Positions 35,334 through 47,062 are shown, numbered from the stretch's first letter. The stretch is DNA of 64,000 bases from Pyrus communis (GCF_963583255.1 NC_084819.1:1805501-1869500), one strand, 5' to 3'. The notes: generated by a model not told the origin, from the letters alone. Translations and numbers: made by a program.

Positions 35334-36599
35334 AAAATTATTGGTCATCCAAAAAGGGGGTGATGGTTTTAGACTGTGTATCTTCTATTTTCACATTGGA
35401 ATTACCAGCTATGACTGATGAATTAAATCATGCAAATTTGGATAAATTTCTTCCATTCAATCGAATACATTGCTGATTATGTAGTGGCATTTCCCACAGA
35501 ATTGCTGTGTGACACGCATGAAAATTGCTATGTAAAGGACTCCCTTAATTTGATGTGCATAACCACCTTATATGAATGGTGGTTATTCGGTTTCAAAATT
35601 CTCGCTTTTAATAATATTTGTAGCATCACTCAGTACTATTTTCTGATGGTATTTTTCTTTATTTGCAAGTAAAAAATCTTATGTTTGAATGTCGTGGCTG
35701 ACGAATTCAATAATAGACTGTCCAGCTTAACTCTTCTATCTTTAGTGTAAATATATTAATGTACTAAAAGAAAATACTTGTATTGAACCAAACTAATGAC
35801 TCACATAATTATTTGCACGTTGAACATGTAATGTTTATTTTATTTGACCAATAGTGGAGTGGACTTACTTCCGAGGTCATGCACCACAGCTTTCCATATA
35901 TATGTAGTCTATCAAAAAGTTATATGACCTAATAATTTGTATGGTGTGGCATGTTTATTTTATTTTCCCATCTAGAAGAACATTTGTGCTAGGAAAGAAA
36001 TGTACAATTTATTTTTCGATACAAGTTATATTTTATTTTAAATTAATTTAAAGTTTGGGGATGAAAATTCAAATTTCGGCGGGTGTTCACGTTGGGGTGA
36101 GTCAACATCCAAGTTTAAATTGTGATTTATTTTTCTTTTCTTAGAAGACTTCCATTTGTACAAAGGTTAGGATTTTATTTTTTATTATAAAATAGATTAA
36201 AAATGTTTTCTTCTTGCTCAACAAAGATTGTATCTCAATAAATTTATGCCTCGGCAGAGACAATAATCCATAACAATGTTAGGCTCTATATTTTAACCGC
36301 ACAAGCGGGAGCTCATTTACTCTAGCCAATGTAGTTACACCTACGTTTGCATATGTACAATCCAATTAGGAGTTGGTAGGACATAAACAAGGGATTCCAC
36401 ATCTATAGAGATGTACAATTAAGAAAGTTGATTAAAATATATATGCTAAAACAAAAATTAGGCACAAATTAAGTTGGTTGTCAAGTAAACAGAGAGAGTA
36501 TAGTGAATGGTTGGATGATGACCAAACCCCACTTGTAGAATGAGAGAAGTGAAGGAACTTAAAAACCGGTGGCCATTCGAAAGAAAGAGTAGAAAAGAG

Positions 36600-36990
36600 T
36601 GAACTTCTCAAAATTTTGAGACCCAATTGTGAGACCCAAAAGAAGGTACGCACTCTCCATATATTATGGTAATTCCCCTCAACATGCTTTGTGCGAGCAT
36701 AAAACACCAAATTGAAATCCGTGTTGGTGGCCACAAAGTAACAAGGTAGATGTAGGACTGTAGGAGTAACCTCCAACTCATTAAGTAAATGAGAAATCCA
36801 AGTTTCAACACACAACCTAGGAATAGAACGATATTTAGCCTCATAAGAACAGCGAGAAAAGAATCGGTTGTTTTTTTAGCTCTCTAAGTTATATGGCTGA
36901 GACCAAGAAACATACAAAAATAAATAGTCAAATGATGAGTATCAGAACAACCAGCTCAATTAGCATTGGAAAAATCAAAATATGATGGAG
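36600..36990 (-). pseudogene. Relic of copia RNase H
   Basis: On the minus strand the translation, crossing several frameshifts, resembles copia RNase H: AGCSDTHH then CMFLG (compare AGC.DTRRST..YC.FLG), then a decayed AEAEYR, WISHLLNELEV, and NTDFNLVFYARTKHVEGNYH (compare NPVFHARTKHVEIDYH). No LTRs or other domains are recognisable around it. Copy A lacks it. Confidence 0.65.
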
Positions 36991-37089
36991 ACCAACGACG
37001 AAATATAGGCATAAAAACAACCAAATTTGAAGAATGAGGAGCACTCATAAACTGAAAATAAAAAAATAAAAATAAAACATTATGATGTA

Positions 37090-37345
37090 ACATTCTGTTT
37101 GGATGAGAAAATTTTTAAGATTATTCAAGAATTTTGAAATGACGGAATTTGTTTTCAGAAATTTGTGAATTTTCTCGTTTGAAATGACGGAATCTGTTTA
37201 AACTCTCACTTATAGAAATTTGGAAATAGTACCTAGTTACATGAAATTTAAACTTGAGAATTGGAGGTCCCAAATTCCTTGTTTTTTCTATGTGGAAATT
37301 CTATATTTTTATGTTTATGAATCCAAACAAAGGAATTAGTACATG
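37090..37345. repeat. Possible MITE (CTGTTTGGATGA / TGAATCCAAACAAAG ends)
   Basis: Inverted ends ctgtttggatgagaaaa and tatgaatccaaacaaagg, with an inner direct repeat of 'gaaatgacggaat(c/t)tgtt'. No clear target repeat identified. Confidence 0.45.
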
Positions 37346-37547
37346 TCAATATACAAATTCTGACTTTTGCCAAAATTTGAAGTTTATTTTCCTTATCCAA
37401 ATATAGTATAAAAGAAATGTCGAAGGTCTGATAGTGAAGAAAGCCAACAAGCTATCTATACTCCCCCATGACATCATAAATGTAACTCTCCCTCAAAGAG
37501 GACAGTTATTTGGAGGTATGAAAATACAAGCTTTTTTTTTCTTTTTG

Positions 37548-37705
37548 AACAAATGATATATTATTTACACTAAGGGGAAGGGGGTGAGCTTAGCCTCACA
37601 ATGAGCTCGTAATAATGTGGTTCAAATTTGCATCTGACGAGAATCGAACCTAAGACCTCTCACTTGCATGTTAAGAGGAATATCACTAGACCGTAGTACT
37701 AAATA
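37548..37705 (-). mobile_element. SINE-like tRNA-derived repeat
   Basis: On the minus strand it contains CTTGCAAGTGAGAGGT-like sequence and GGTTCGATTCTCG, a match to the RNA polymerase III B box, then 'gaaccacattatt' and a tail. Related copies occur at about 38,371-38,515 and 48,210-48,335. Confidence 0.5.
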
Positions 37706-38370
37706 GCAAAACACAAGTTTTTTTAATTGGCTAATTTTCTAGAGTGTATACAATACATGTCTGTAATCGTTCGCCTTCATTTCCATATAGTCCTTAGTTT
37801 CGGTCTAGATACTGATTACTTGGATGACACGAAAGTTATTTGATAAAGAATATATCTTGTGGATTTCATAAGGCAATATTCATATACACTCAATTAGGGA
37901 ATGACTCTAGAGTGACTGAATCATATTAGGCGTGCGAAATCAATTCAGGCTATTGACTTAATGTAGGAGTGTTTGACCTACTTAATTTAGGATAATTTTT
38001 ATACAAAAATCTGTTTTGATTTGGCCTAGGAATTAGGCGACGAAACTCCTACAAAAATAAGTTCTGCATCTTTCGTTAAACGCATATGGTATAACCCTAA
38101 TATTCGATGTTGCATCTTTCGTTTTACATATGTTAGGTTTTGAGAGCAACTCAGTGAAAGTTTTCTAAACCTAGCATTCATTCATACATCATCTCTTCAT
38201 GAAAAAGCTGTTTTCCCTCGCACTCGTGCAAATCTTTGTGTTTCGTATTCGTAGTTTTACTTTCGAATTGTTAATTGTGTTGTTTGTTCTTACTGTTTTA
38301 CAGTAGGATTGAAACTACGGCCTGCACTGTATCTCGATCCACCAAATTAGCAATTTCAAGGTACAAACTA

Positions 38371-38515
38371 GAAGCCACTTGTAAGTAAGAGGTTTTAGGT
38401 TCGATTATCGCTAAATGCGAATTTGAACCACTTTATTGCAAGCTCATTGTGAGGCTTAGCCCACTTCCCCACCCTCTTAGTGTGGATAATATCGTTTGTT
38501 CCAAAAAAACAAAAA
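38371..38515 (+). mobile_element. SINE-like tRNA-derived repeat
   Basis: Contains CACTTGTAAGTAAGAGGTTT, the B-box-like GGTTCGATTATCG and the shared stretch AATTTGAACCACTTTATTGC. It interrupts the copy A/copy B alignment (absent at about 1,617), so it is probably an insertion in copy B. Confidence 0.55.
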
Positions 38516-39083
38516 AGTTACAAAGTAGAAAACCAGTCTGACATAATGTGGCACTTGAGAAGATAATGGTATACTTGGTTTGTGAAAGATGAAGTCTTGC
38601 ATCGGTAGAGGATCAGGTGGCATGTAGCCCTAAATTAATTAATAAGATAGCGAACCAAGGTCCATGAGTTCGAACTCATTGCCACATGTAATAGTTACTA
38701 AGAAAACGAGATAGGGTCGAAACAATAGCATCAACATACAATATAAGAACCATAATACCAGAAGACGAGCAAAAGATATATTAATCCTGATTTTGAACAA
38801 ACCAAAATCGGATCAAGAAGCCATTGATTTGTGACACTAAAACCAAGCTCATATACCTTGCTTAAGACCACAAATATCTTTGTGCAGTTGGCAATGTTGA
38901 GTAAGATGACATGTGAGTAGAATCAACAGTTGAAGTTATTTTTGCACATCTTTTTTAGATTCTCATATAGTCTTTTTTATTTATGACAATCAAATTAAAT
39001 AAATCAAGCAGAATTAACGATCGAGATAGAACAGAATTTACGTAAAAAATTAAAAATAGTGTGTGAAAAGATTTATCATCAAC

Positions 39084-39500
39084 AAATCTTGGAGCTTGAA
39101 ACATGATAACAATAGTGCTCACATATCCATAAAGAAAAATAGTTTTCACATTTAGTTGACTGAGCAGTCAACCAAATTGTGCAGTCCACAACTTTGGGCA
39201 AGGTGAGTAGAATCAACAAATCTGGAGGTCTTGGAGCTTGAAACATGATAACAATAGTGCTCACATATCCATAAAGAAAAATATTTTTCACATCTAGTTG
39301 ACTGAGCAGTCAACAAAATTGTGCAGTCCACAACTTTGGGCAAGGTGAGTAGAATCAACAAATCTGGAGGTTAAGGCATGAAAACGGTAGTGCCACTTAT
39401 CCATGAAGAAAAGCATTAGGGCATGAAAACAGTAGTGCCACTTATCCATGAAGAAAAGCATTAGGGCATGAAAACAGTAGTGCCACTTATCAATGAAGAA
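39084..39500. repeat. Two stacked minisatellites in copy B
   Basis: A 146-bp unit (from 'aaatcttggagcttgaaacatg' or 'ggtcttggagcttg' through 'gtgagtagaatcaac') occurs twice, at about 39,084-39,229 and 39,230-39,375. A 50-bp unit ('gcatgaaaacagtagtgccacttatc') follows three times, at about 39,376, 39,420 and 39,467. Copy A has each once (2,190-2,390). Open frames across it are repeat artefacts. Confidence 0.85.
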
Positions 39501-39689
39501 AAAGCATTCTTCCCACTTAGTTGACCAGAGGTCAATCAAAGGAAATGAGCCATGTAATAACAATTCTAACAATAGTGGGCTTGACTGCAAACTAGAAGTC
39601 CTGTTAAATCCATTTCGGGATGTTGATAAAATCTCGTATGCCATCATTGAAAAAAAAAAAATTACGTTATCTTGGCTTCTGAAGACTAA

Positions 39690-40303
39690 GACCATCTTCA
39701 ACCGAAGGGTTTAGAGGGTCAAAGGGCCAAAAATAACCCGAAAATCATCTCCAACCGAGGGGTAGGCTAGAGAACTTGTGGAATCTGAGAGGGTCCTATG
39801 GAATCTGAAAGGGCTGGAGGGCTGGAGGGCTGGCTGCAGCCTGAGGTTGGCCAAAAAAATCATTATTCCTGTCGGTTCTGATCGACAAGAATCCTTAAGC
39901 TAAAATTCAAATGCAACGGCTAGCTGATGTCAGCTAGCCGTTGCATTTGATTTTTTTTTTTATAGGTTTGTTGGACCTTTTTTTTTTTTTTTTAATTCTT
40001 AAAAATTCTAATTTTTTTTCCCTATAAATACCTAAACCATTCATTCACCTTTCCTTTAAATTTAATTTGTAATTTTAAATTTAATTCGTCGTTTTTAAAT
40101 ATAAGTTGTAGTTTTTAAATTTAAGTTATTGTTGGATTTGAATTTAAGTTGTTGTAGTTTTTAAATTTAAATAATAAATTATGTTTGGCCCTTTGGCCCT
40201 CGGTTGGAGACGGAGGCAAATATGGTCACATTAAAATATTAATATCTTGGAGGGCTAGAGGGCTAAAACGAGCCCTCTGGCCAATCCTCGGTTGGAGATG
40301 GCC
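39690..40303. mobile_element. Harbinger-type MITE with TAA target repeat
   Basis: 614 bp with inverted ends GACCATCTTCAACCGAAGGG and CCTCGGTTGGAGATGGCC, flanked by TAA at 39,687-39,689 and 40,304-40,306. The centre has direct repeats of TTTTTAAATTTAAGTT and an inverted pair 'aacggctagctgatgtcagctagccgtt' near 39,915. No transposase. The matching place in copy A (about 2,534) is unoccupied. Confidence 0.82.
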
Positions 40304-40481
40304 TAAGGAGAAGTCCTACTCAATTCACTTAGTGGTCATTCATGAAATTTCTTTTTTATAATCAAAATCATTCATATTATAAATTTGTATGTAAAAATTT
40401 AATTAAAATTAAGGTCGTTTAGTTAATCAATTGTAGCAAATAAATAGATGGTTCTTGATGCTTTTACAAAATCTGTCCATC

Positions 40482-41350
40482 TGTATCACAAAGAAGGTAA
40501 TAATACGAAGATCAATTTTTTAGACCAAATTTTAGAAGCCATATAATGTGGATGTTAATGATTAATTTTTTTTTTTTTGTCAAACAATAAATTTTGTTAG
40601 ATTAGATATTAGATTAACCATCAACTAGATTTGAACTCATGCCGTCATGCAAGGACCCAACACCTTGCCCCCATTGTGGTAAAATACCATTTGCAATTAT
40701 ACTTAAGTATTAATTAATGTAATTTTTTGACTGTACACATCATATAATTTACAAACTTAATCTAAAAATTTGAACTACTTAAAACTACCATGAAAACAAA
40801 AGAAATTGATAACTGTGTCGCACTCCTGTACACTCAAGATGAAATCAACTTGGCTTTAGAGTTTAAGTGACCACTGGTCCATCCACACCCAAAACCAAAG
40901 GTTCTCCCATCATTGCATTTTTGCAATATATTATAATACTAAAGAGATTAAATTTGTAGATTAAATTTTATAGATTAAATGATATGGAAATTGATAATTA
41001 AATTATTATTTAAATATAGATTAACGTTCTTATTATTAGTGACACATCATTTAATTTGCAAATTTAGTTTAAAGTAATGTTAAAGAGACTTTCTCGAAAA
41101 TGAGATTTTTTTATAAACTTTCTTATACTTTTAGCATAATTTTCACGTCAATATCATAAAACTTAAGTTCGTGAAGAGTTTCTTTTACATTTCTATTTAA
41201 TCTAACTAGCATTATTTAAAAAATTAATTTACCTAAGATTATATGGAAGACGAAGTCGACTTTAGAGTTTGAGTGACCGCGGGTCCATCCACACCCAAAG
41301 CCAAAGTTTGTCCCATCATTCCATTTTTGCACGAGACGGTATTTCCAAAA
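40482..41350. repeat. DCTPP1 promoter units with MITEs, copy B
   Basis: Two copies of the promoter block ('gagtgaccgcgggtccatccac' type) at 40,811 and 41,255, with first-family MITE remnants around 40,495-40,790 and 40,925-41,230 and a MULE-type MITE-like stretch at 41,080-41,200. This is the less expanded form of the array at 5,429-7,465. Confidence 0.7.
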
Positions 41351-41594
41351 ATGTCCTTTCCGGGATATTTTCTCATCCAAGAACATTTGGTCCCTCCAAA
41401 TCCCTACCAGTAAACCGGCACGTGACTGTCAAATGAGTATCGAAATCCCCCTGGATGGAACCGGCAAAATCCGGTAGCCAATCTTATAAGGTTCTGTTTG
41501 TGAAGAAAATAGACCAGCCACCACGAGAAGGTCTCCTGTGACTGTGAGTCGGTGAGAGTTTGAGGGTTTTGGTGATTATCCAGCGGTTAGAGAT

Positions 41595-43567
41595 ATGGAT
41601 GGAGCTGGTATTGGAGCTGCAGTTGCAGAAAGAGAAGGTGTTACCCTGCAGGAGCTGAAGAAGAAAATGGCTGAGTTTTCAAGGGAGAGAGACTGGGATC
41701 AGTTTCATAGCCCTAGAAATCTACTTTTGGCTCCGGTAATTTGTACAACTTCGAAGCCCTAACATTAATTATTTCACTACCCATTTGTCAAATCTTAGTA
41801 AAACTTTCTTAGAACCGTTGTTTCTGCTTCTATGACTGCTTTTCCACCTACCCATTATCTATTATTCTCCTATTTTTTATTGGTTACGGTGACTAAATTT
41901 GAAGCTATAATGTTAGGAAAATTAAATTTATAACAAATATTACAAATTAAATAATATATCAACAATAAGAATGGGCACGTTTATCAATGTTATATAATTT
42001 GTACCTAAATAATATGAAAGTTGATTATTTGATAATTACTTAAGCATTGATAAATGCTCTCATTTCAATTAGTGACACATCATTTAGTTTACTAATTTTG
42101 TCTATAATTTAATTTCTTTAGCATTACTTATTTTTATTAAGTTTTTTTTTTTTATCCAAAATGATCTTTAACATTGCATAATGATAATGAAACTCTGATT
42201 TTGTCGCTGTAAATGATTTTAATCATTCTATAAAAAAATCTCATTAAATTGTGAGGTGAACACCACATGACCACTTTTAAAAGTATTTTTGTCAAACTAA
42301 TCTTTCTAAATTTTTTATGAAATAATCAAAATGATTTACCGTAAACAAATTCAAAGACTATTTCTATCGGTTTTCATTGTTAGAGATCAAAATGAGAAGT
42401 TATGTCAATCTCATAACCTCTTTGGCTAACAAATCCTTTTTTTTTTTTATTATTGTTATTGGTTTTTATTTTGGGTGGGATTTTTTGTTTGATTCTTGAT
42501 AGATACAGAAATTAATCTTGTTTGGTAATATTTGACATGAGTACTCTGCGTTTGTTTGAGTTTGAATATAATACTGAATTAATCGATGAAATAGTAAAGA
42601 TCTAGTTTATGTTCTCCAACTATACAGAAAATGATATGGAAAGCAAATGTAGAAACTTTCAATTGTCTTCTTGAATTTATAATTCTGGGTTTTGGTTGTT
42701 GAGTTCATATTTTCTTTGTTTCGTTCCCATCAATGAATTGTAAGTGCAGAAAACGGAAGAACCAAAAGGGAAAAAGAAGAAAGAAGACATGTGTACAACT
42801 GATTGAATAGCTTGTCCATCACTGTCTGTGTTTTAATATTGTTCTTTTTCATATGTGAATTTAACCACAAGAAGGGAAAGAAACCCCAAATAGAATGGGA
42901 TGTAAAGTTTATATTAAATATAAGGATAAATGTACTGGTTATCCAATGTTGCATCTTGGTAAATGAGTGCTTATGTTCGAGACAAACTTATCTACATCTT
43001 GGTACATCACTGTGCATTGAGACAATAGCTGAATGTCTTGTGGAAAATTTAAAACACACGGCATCACCTTATTCATTCATGATTACACTCTGATCCAGGT
43101 GTAGATAAGTCAATCTCAATCTGTAGATTCTATACACAGTAAAGGACCCCACTTTGATGTGATTGCTCATGAGACTCTAAGCATAATAACAGCTCCGCAA
43201 TTTTCCTTTCCCAATTTGGTGTCTAATGTTTATTCAGGTGGGAGAAGTGGGAGAGCTATCAGAGATATTTCAGTGGAAAGGAGAGGTGCCAAGAGGACTG
43301 CCATACTGGAAAGAGGAAGAGAAGCAACACCTGGGGGAAGAGCTCTCAGATGTGTTGCTCTACCTTGTTAGGCTCTCTGACGTTTGTGGCATTGATCTTG
43401 GAAAAGCTGCACTCCGAAAGCTGGAGCTCAATGCCAACAAATACCAAGCCAAGCTTTGCAAGGGCTCCTCCAAAAAGAACACGCAGCTCAATGCAGAAGA
43501 TAATGCCATTATGTGTTGTAGTGATCATGGCGTGTCAGGCACCAAAAACCGCAGTTGTGAACAGTGA
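41595..43567 (+). CDS. DCTPP1: dCTP pyrophosphatase 1-like (MazG-type NTP pyrophosphohydrolase)
   Basis: Two exons, 41,595-41,735 and 43,238-43,567, joined in phase 0 across a 1,502-bp GT-AG intron; the product is 156 residues. The family hydrolyses dCTP and modified dNTPs to the monophosphate and pyrophosphate, cleaning the nucleotide pool. The metal-binding motif is intact: E50xxE53 in GEVGELSEIFQW and E82xxD85 in GEELSDVLLY, on the helices of the all-alpha MazG fold, preceded by the FSRERDWDQFHSPRNLLLA helix. The residue at the exon junction is Pro (CCG), where the dead copy still encodes Leu (CTA) and the family normally has Leu (LLLALVGEVGE). The tail after about residue 115 (LCKGSSKK...) is low-complexity. 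The start is the ATG after AGAGAT, matched in both copies. This is the only intact copy of the pair. Confidence 0.92.
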
Positions 43568-45472
43568 TATGTACAAATAAAGTCGGTTACAAATTTTTAT
43601 CAAAATTAGGGCTAGGAGATGCTTAACAGACAATAAAGCGTAAATAAAGTAAAATTGAAGTCATTGGTATGCCTAACGCCGTTTAGTTCTATTTTTTATT
43701 AGAAGTTTGTAATCGGTTCTTAAATCCTTTTATTCTTATTTATCTTTTAAGGAGCATGAAGCCCTTATTATTGTATTTTGATTTTGTAAAAGGAATAATT
43801 TTGAAGGTCTGTTTCTAGCCTTTTTAAGCTACAGTGTTCATGTTTTTTGCATGGTAAAGTCTGATGTGATGGATCATGGGGATCTAAAATGCTTGGGCTC
43901 TGGATTATTAATGGTTAGATTTTAATTTTTATATTTTTAAACAAAAATTTAACAATTAAAATATTTAGAGTATCGAGCATCCGATAAAGTCTATGAAGAT
44001 ATCTTAATGGGTTATGGGGGATAAGAAATGCTTGGGCTCTGGAGTACTGTCTTCCATGTTTTAATTGTTATATTTTAATTTTTGTATTTTTAAACAAAGA
44101 TTTAATAATTAAAATATTTAGAATAACGAGGGTTCTATAAAGTCTATGGGGATATGTTAATTGCATAGGCACTAGGGCATAGCAGGGTGTGGGGAGGCAC
44201 TGTCTTGTCTTCTGTGTCTGGTATTGTATCAAAGATTTGGTTCCTGTGCCCTTGTGGTCGGGAACAAGGCACTGCTGGCTTTCAGAGGGACTGAATTTGT
44301 GTTATATTATGTTCGAGAGTTATTAAGTTTAAACTTAACGGGTTTGTTTTTTGATAACTTTAACGAAAAGTTTCTGGTACAGTTTATTTTAACGAAAAAT
44401 TACATTTTTATACTAAAAAATCAATTCTGATACTATTTACTTTACCTTTGATTTTATCCTTTTCGTTAAAACTCAAAGTTTTCAAATTTTTTTCATTAAT
44501 TTTTTCTTGTTTTTTTCTTTTTGTCATTGATAGGTTTGGTTTTATATTATTCTTCCCTTTTTGAACTGTTCACATTGTCCTACGTCATCTTGGGCTTTCG
44601 GGTCACAATTTCTTCCATCTAGGAAATATTGCATACGCCCGTGAAATGTCGTTTTGGCGTCTCAATCAATGATAAAAAAGATTAGGTAAATTTCGTTTGC
44701 CTATACCTTTATATTATTGGAATTACTGCGTAAATGATATACAAACTTTTGTGTATTTATGATTTATTAGTGAGACTACTGACATAATTTTGTGTATTAT
44801 GTAGTCAAATATGTTACATGATATAAATAAAATAAAAAACTAAAATGAAAATACGAATGTCAAATGGGTAAAAATTATTATTTGATTGATTTTTTGTTTT
44901 CATTTAATAATCATTGAAAGAGAACTTAAAAACTAACCAGCAACTTCTTGTGATTCGTTCTTTACAAACTTAACCTCCATTCCTTTGAACTTGGAAATCC
45001 TTCACTCAAACCTAACTTTCAAATTTCATGGGATTTTGACAAAGTAACAAACAAATGGTTACACGAAGTTAGGAGGAATTAGAAATATACTGCATGAGCC
45101 TTACAAAGGAATATAAGAGGGATTTACACATGACCCTCTCACATGCTTTTTGTAATGCATGTGTAGTGCATTTCTGATTCCTCCAATGTAACTTTTTATG
45201 ATCAATTTCTTCGTCTCTTGGTTTAAAACTCCTTGGAATTTGGAAGCACCTCACCTATTTAAGGAAAAACCAATTTACCAAGGAAAAATGGGTGCCCCTT
45301 TTATGTGTACAATAATGACATCATCAAATAAGAGAAAAAACCTCTCATTCCTCACAAGTCAGCCTACCTCAAGAACTTTTCTTTCGTATTCAGTTGTATA
45401 TAACTATATATCTGTGTCTCACTCAAAATATAAGCCCTCCATTAGCTTCCTCTTGATGCTTGTCGGCATTTG
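43568..45472. other. Non-coding 3' flank of DCTPP1, copy B
   Basis: Collinear with 20,073-21,560 and 28,330-28,740 of copy A up to about 44,870. It contains the unoccupied hAT target site (about 43,808) and a MITE at 44,354-44,510. From about 44,900 on the sequence is unique to copy B and leads into the broken gene. Confidence 0.65.
44354..44510. mobile_element. MITE, same family as 35,179-35,333
   Basis: Starts AACTTTAACGAAAAGTTTC and ends TTTTTTTCATTAATTTTTTC; its centre carries 'tacactaaaaaatcaattctg'. Present in copy B but not copy A. Confidence 0.65.
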
Positions 45473-45661
45473 CTAAATAAATCCTTGTGCTCTTTCCTCA
45501 AAATTTTGATAGTCGTCGCTGTACTCTTCCACCGGAGTAGTAGCAATCAAAGAGGCAGCCTGAAGGAGTAGAAGAGCAGACCCAAAATTAGATTTAAACA
45601 ACTGCAGGGTTCTTTCTTTGAAATCTTGGCTGCATTGGGTGATGAAGCCCTCATGGCCTGT

Positions 45662-45752
45662 TACGACTAAGCCTTATCCCACTAAGCGGAGTTGGCTGTA
45701 TGAATCCTAGAACGCCACTGTGCTCGATTTTGCGCTAAGTCTTTCGTTAGCT
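45662..45752 (-). mobile_element. LINE 3' fragment inserted in the broken gene
   Basis: On the minus strand it reads QNRAQWRSRIHTANSA, stop, WDKA, stop, which resembles the C-terminal end of plant LINE reverse transcriptases (NRA.WR.RIHVADP..WDKA). The nucleotide words CTAAGCCTTATCCCACTAAG belong to a repeat common in plant genomes. It splits the host frame between INAALVQ and EGFITQ. Confidence 0.55.
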
Positions 45753-46310
45753 GAACAAGAGCAGCATTAATTGAATTTAAGCAATTGAAAGAAGACAGAG
45801 TTGCACATACAGAAGTAGCATGCTGGAAGGCCTCAAGTATCAGGTTTGCATGAGTTGAATTCATCAACATTGACAAGATTTCAGGGCTTGGCAATCCCCT
45901 CGTTACACTCTGCGTACTTGTGATCCTTCAACCTAGAGATGTTTATACACACTTGCTTCCCATCCACTTCAAGTTTTGGCACTTGAGCATTTGCCTTTGG
46001 AGGTGGGGGTGGGGGCATCTGAGAGCAGCTTGGATCCGCTCGAGGAGCTCCGCGTGTTGTCGCTGTTTTTTTCATGATTGTCTTCGGATAAAAAACCAAA
46101 CCAAAATTAGAAATGAACCCTAAGAATCATTAAGGCTATGTTTAGGCGAGGTATTTCTACGTCCCAATGTATTGTTATCAAATTAATAAGAGAAGAATGA
46201 TAACAAAATGTTAGATACGAGAGATTATCAATGCACTAATAAATGAGAGACCTTTAGACTTCCGATGTACAGATGTATCTTCCTTGTATCGCTTTGTATA
46301 GTATATAGAG

Positions 46311-46446
46311 AAATGCTAAGGGACTCTCTCAAAGTGGGACTCTCTATGGATTTTGTCATCTTATAGTTTAATGACAAGTTTAATGTCAATTTGGCTGAGA
46401 GTTCATGGAAGGTTTCACTTTTGAGAGGGTTTCCTTAGTGATTTTC
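46311..46446. mobile_element. MULE-type MITE, copy B member
   Basis: Counterpart of 28,951-29,096 in copy A, so this insertion predates the duplication. Starts AAATGCTAAGGGACTCTC. Confidence 0.68.
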
Positions 46447-46910
46447 ATGTATATAATACACACTATACACCTTCGATGAATTATCGAGGTACAACCCAAC
46501 AAACTTACGTCTCTTCTATCTGATTTATGCCCTACTTCTTTTATATTCTTTCATGCACCATATGAGCAGGTATCAAAGATCGATTTGTAAATGATAGATT
46601 CCAAGTAGGGATTTGTTAACCTCTAACATGTCTTTTTAATACTTATGAAGTGCATTTCTAAATTCTAATCCCTCCTAACTAACTTCGGTGATCGATTCCT
46701 TACTAATTTAACCCCAACTCCAAACATAGCCTAAGTTATTTTATATAATATAAAGGATTGTAATAACAGAGAAAAAGCGATTAAATCATTGAGTAGTCCA
46801 TTTGTTAAAAGGAGTAGTGATATTCACAAACTCATATTTTCCGTACACGCTACTTTTATTGTTTTTGTCCCTTAATTCTTAAGTGGCAAAACAATTCCCC
46901 ATTCGTCTTT

Positions 46911-47062
46911 GAAAAATACTAAAGGACTCTCAAAATGGAACTCTTTATGAACTCTCTACCAGCTCATAATTTTGACAAAATGTATTATAATATTGGCACA
47001 TAAATTGACGTCGAACTAAGATATGACAGAGTTCTACTTTTGAGAGTCCCTTAGCATTTCTC
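46911..47062. mobile_element. MULE-type MITE with 9-bp target repeat
   Basis: 152 bp; left end GAAAAATACTAAAGGACTCT and right end AGAGTCCCTTAGCATTTCTC are inverse complements with few mismatches. A perfect 9-bp direct repeat TTCGTCTTT flanks it (46,902-46,910 and 47,063-47,071); 9 bp is typical of Mutator-like elements. It lies in the presumed intron of the broken gene. Confidence 0.85.

Larger units (their letters stand above)
33956..35539. other. Spacer upstream of the legumain gene
   Basis: Legumain promoter region, followed by a degenerate SINE-like stretch (about 34,360-34,470), a hAT-like repeat (34,601-35,020) and an 8-bp-target MITE (35,179-35,333). No gene seen. Confidence 0.65.
35540..46600. 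repeat. Segmental duplication, copy B (compact)
   Basis: Compact partner of the segment at 1-29,480. It lacks the three copia elements, the solo LTR, the TRIM array and the 720-bp hAT-type MITE, but has its own insertions: a 614-bp harbinger-type element (39,690-40,303), SINE-like copies, a copia RNase H relic (36,600-36,990), and the broken gene at 45,473-46,080. It carries the intact DCTPP1. Homology with copy A fades after about 46,600, and the legumain gene beside copy A has no counterpart here. Confidence 0.88.

Noticed and set aside
39079..39701. Overlapping minus-strand frames with repeated peptides
   Set aside because: The peptides repeat because the DNA is a minisatellite; no family resemblance.
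42803..43093. 96-codon frame in the DCTPP1 intron
   Set aside because: The matching stretch in copy A is not open over the same length, and it lies wholly within the intron.
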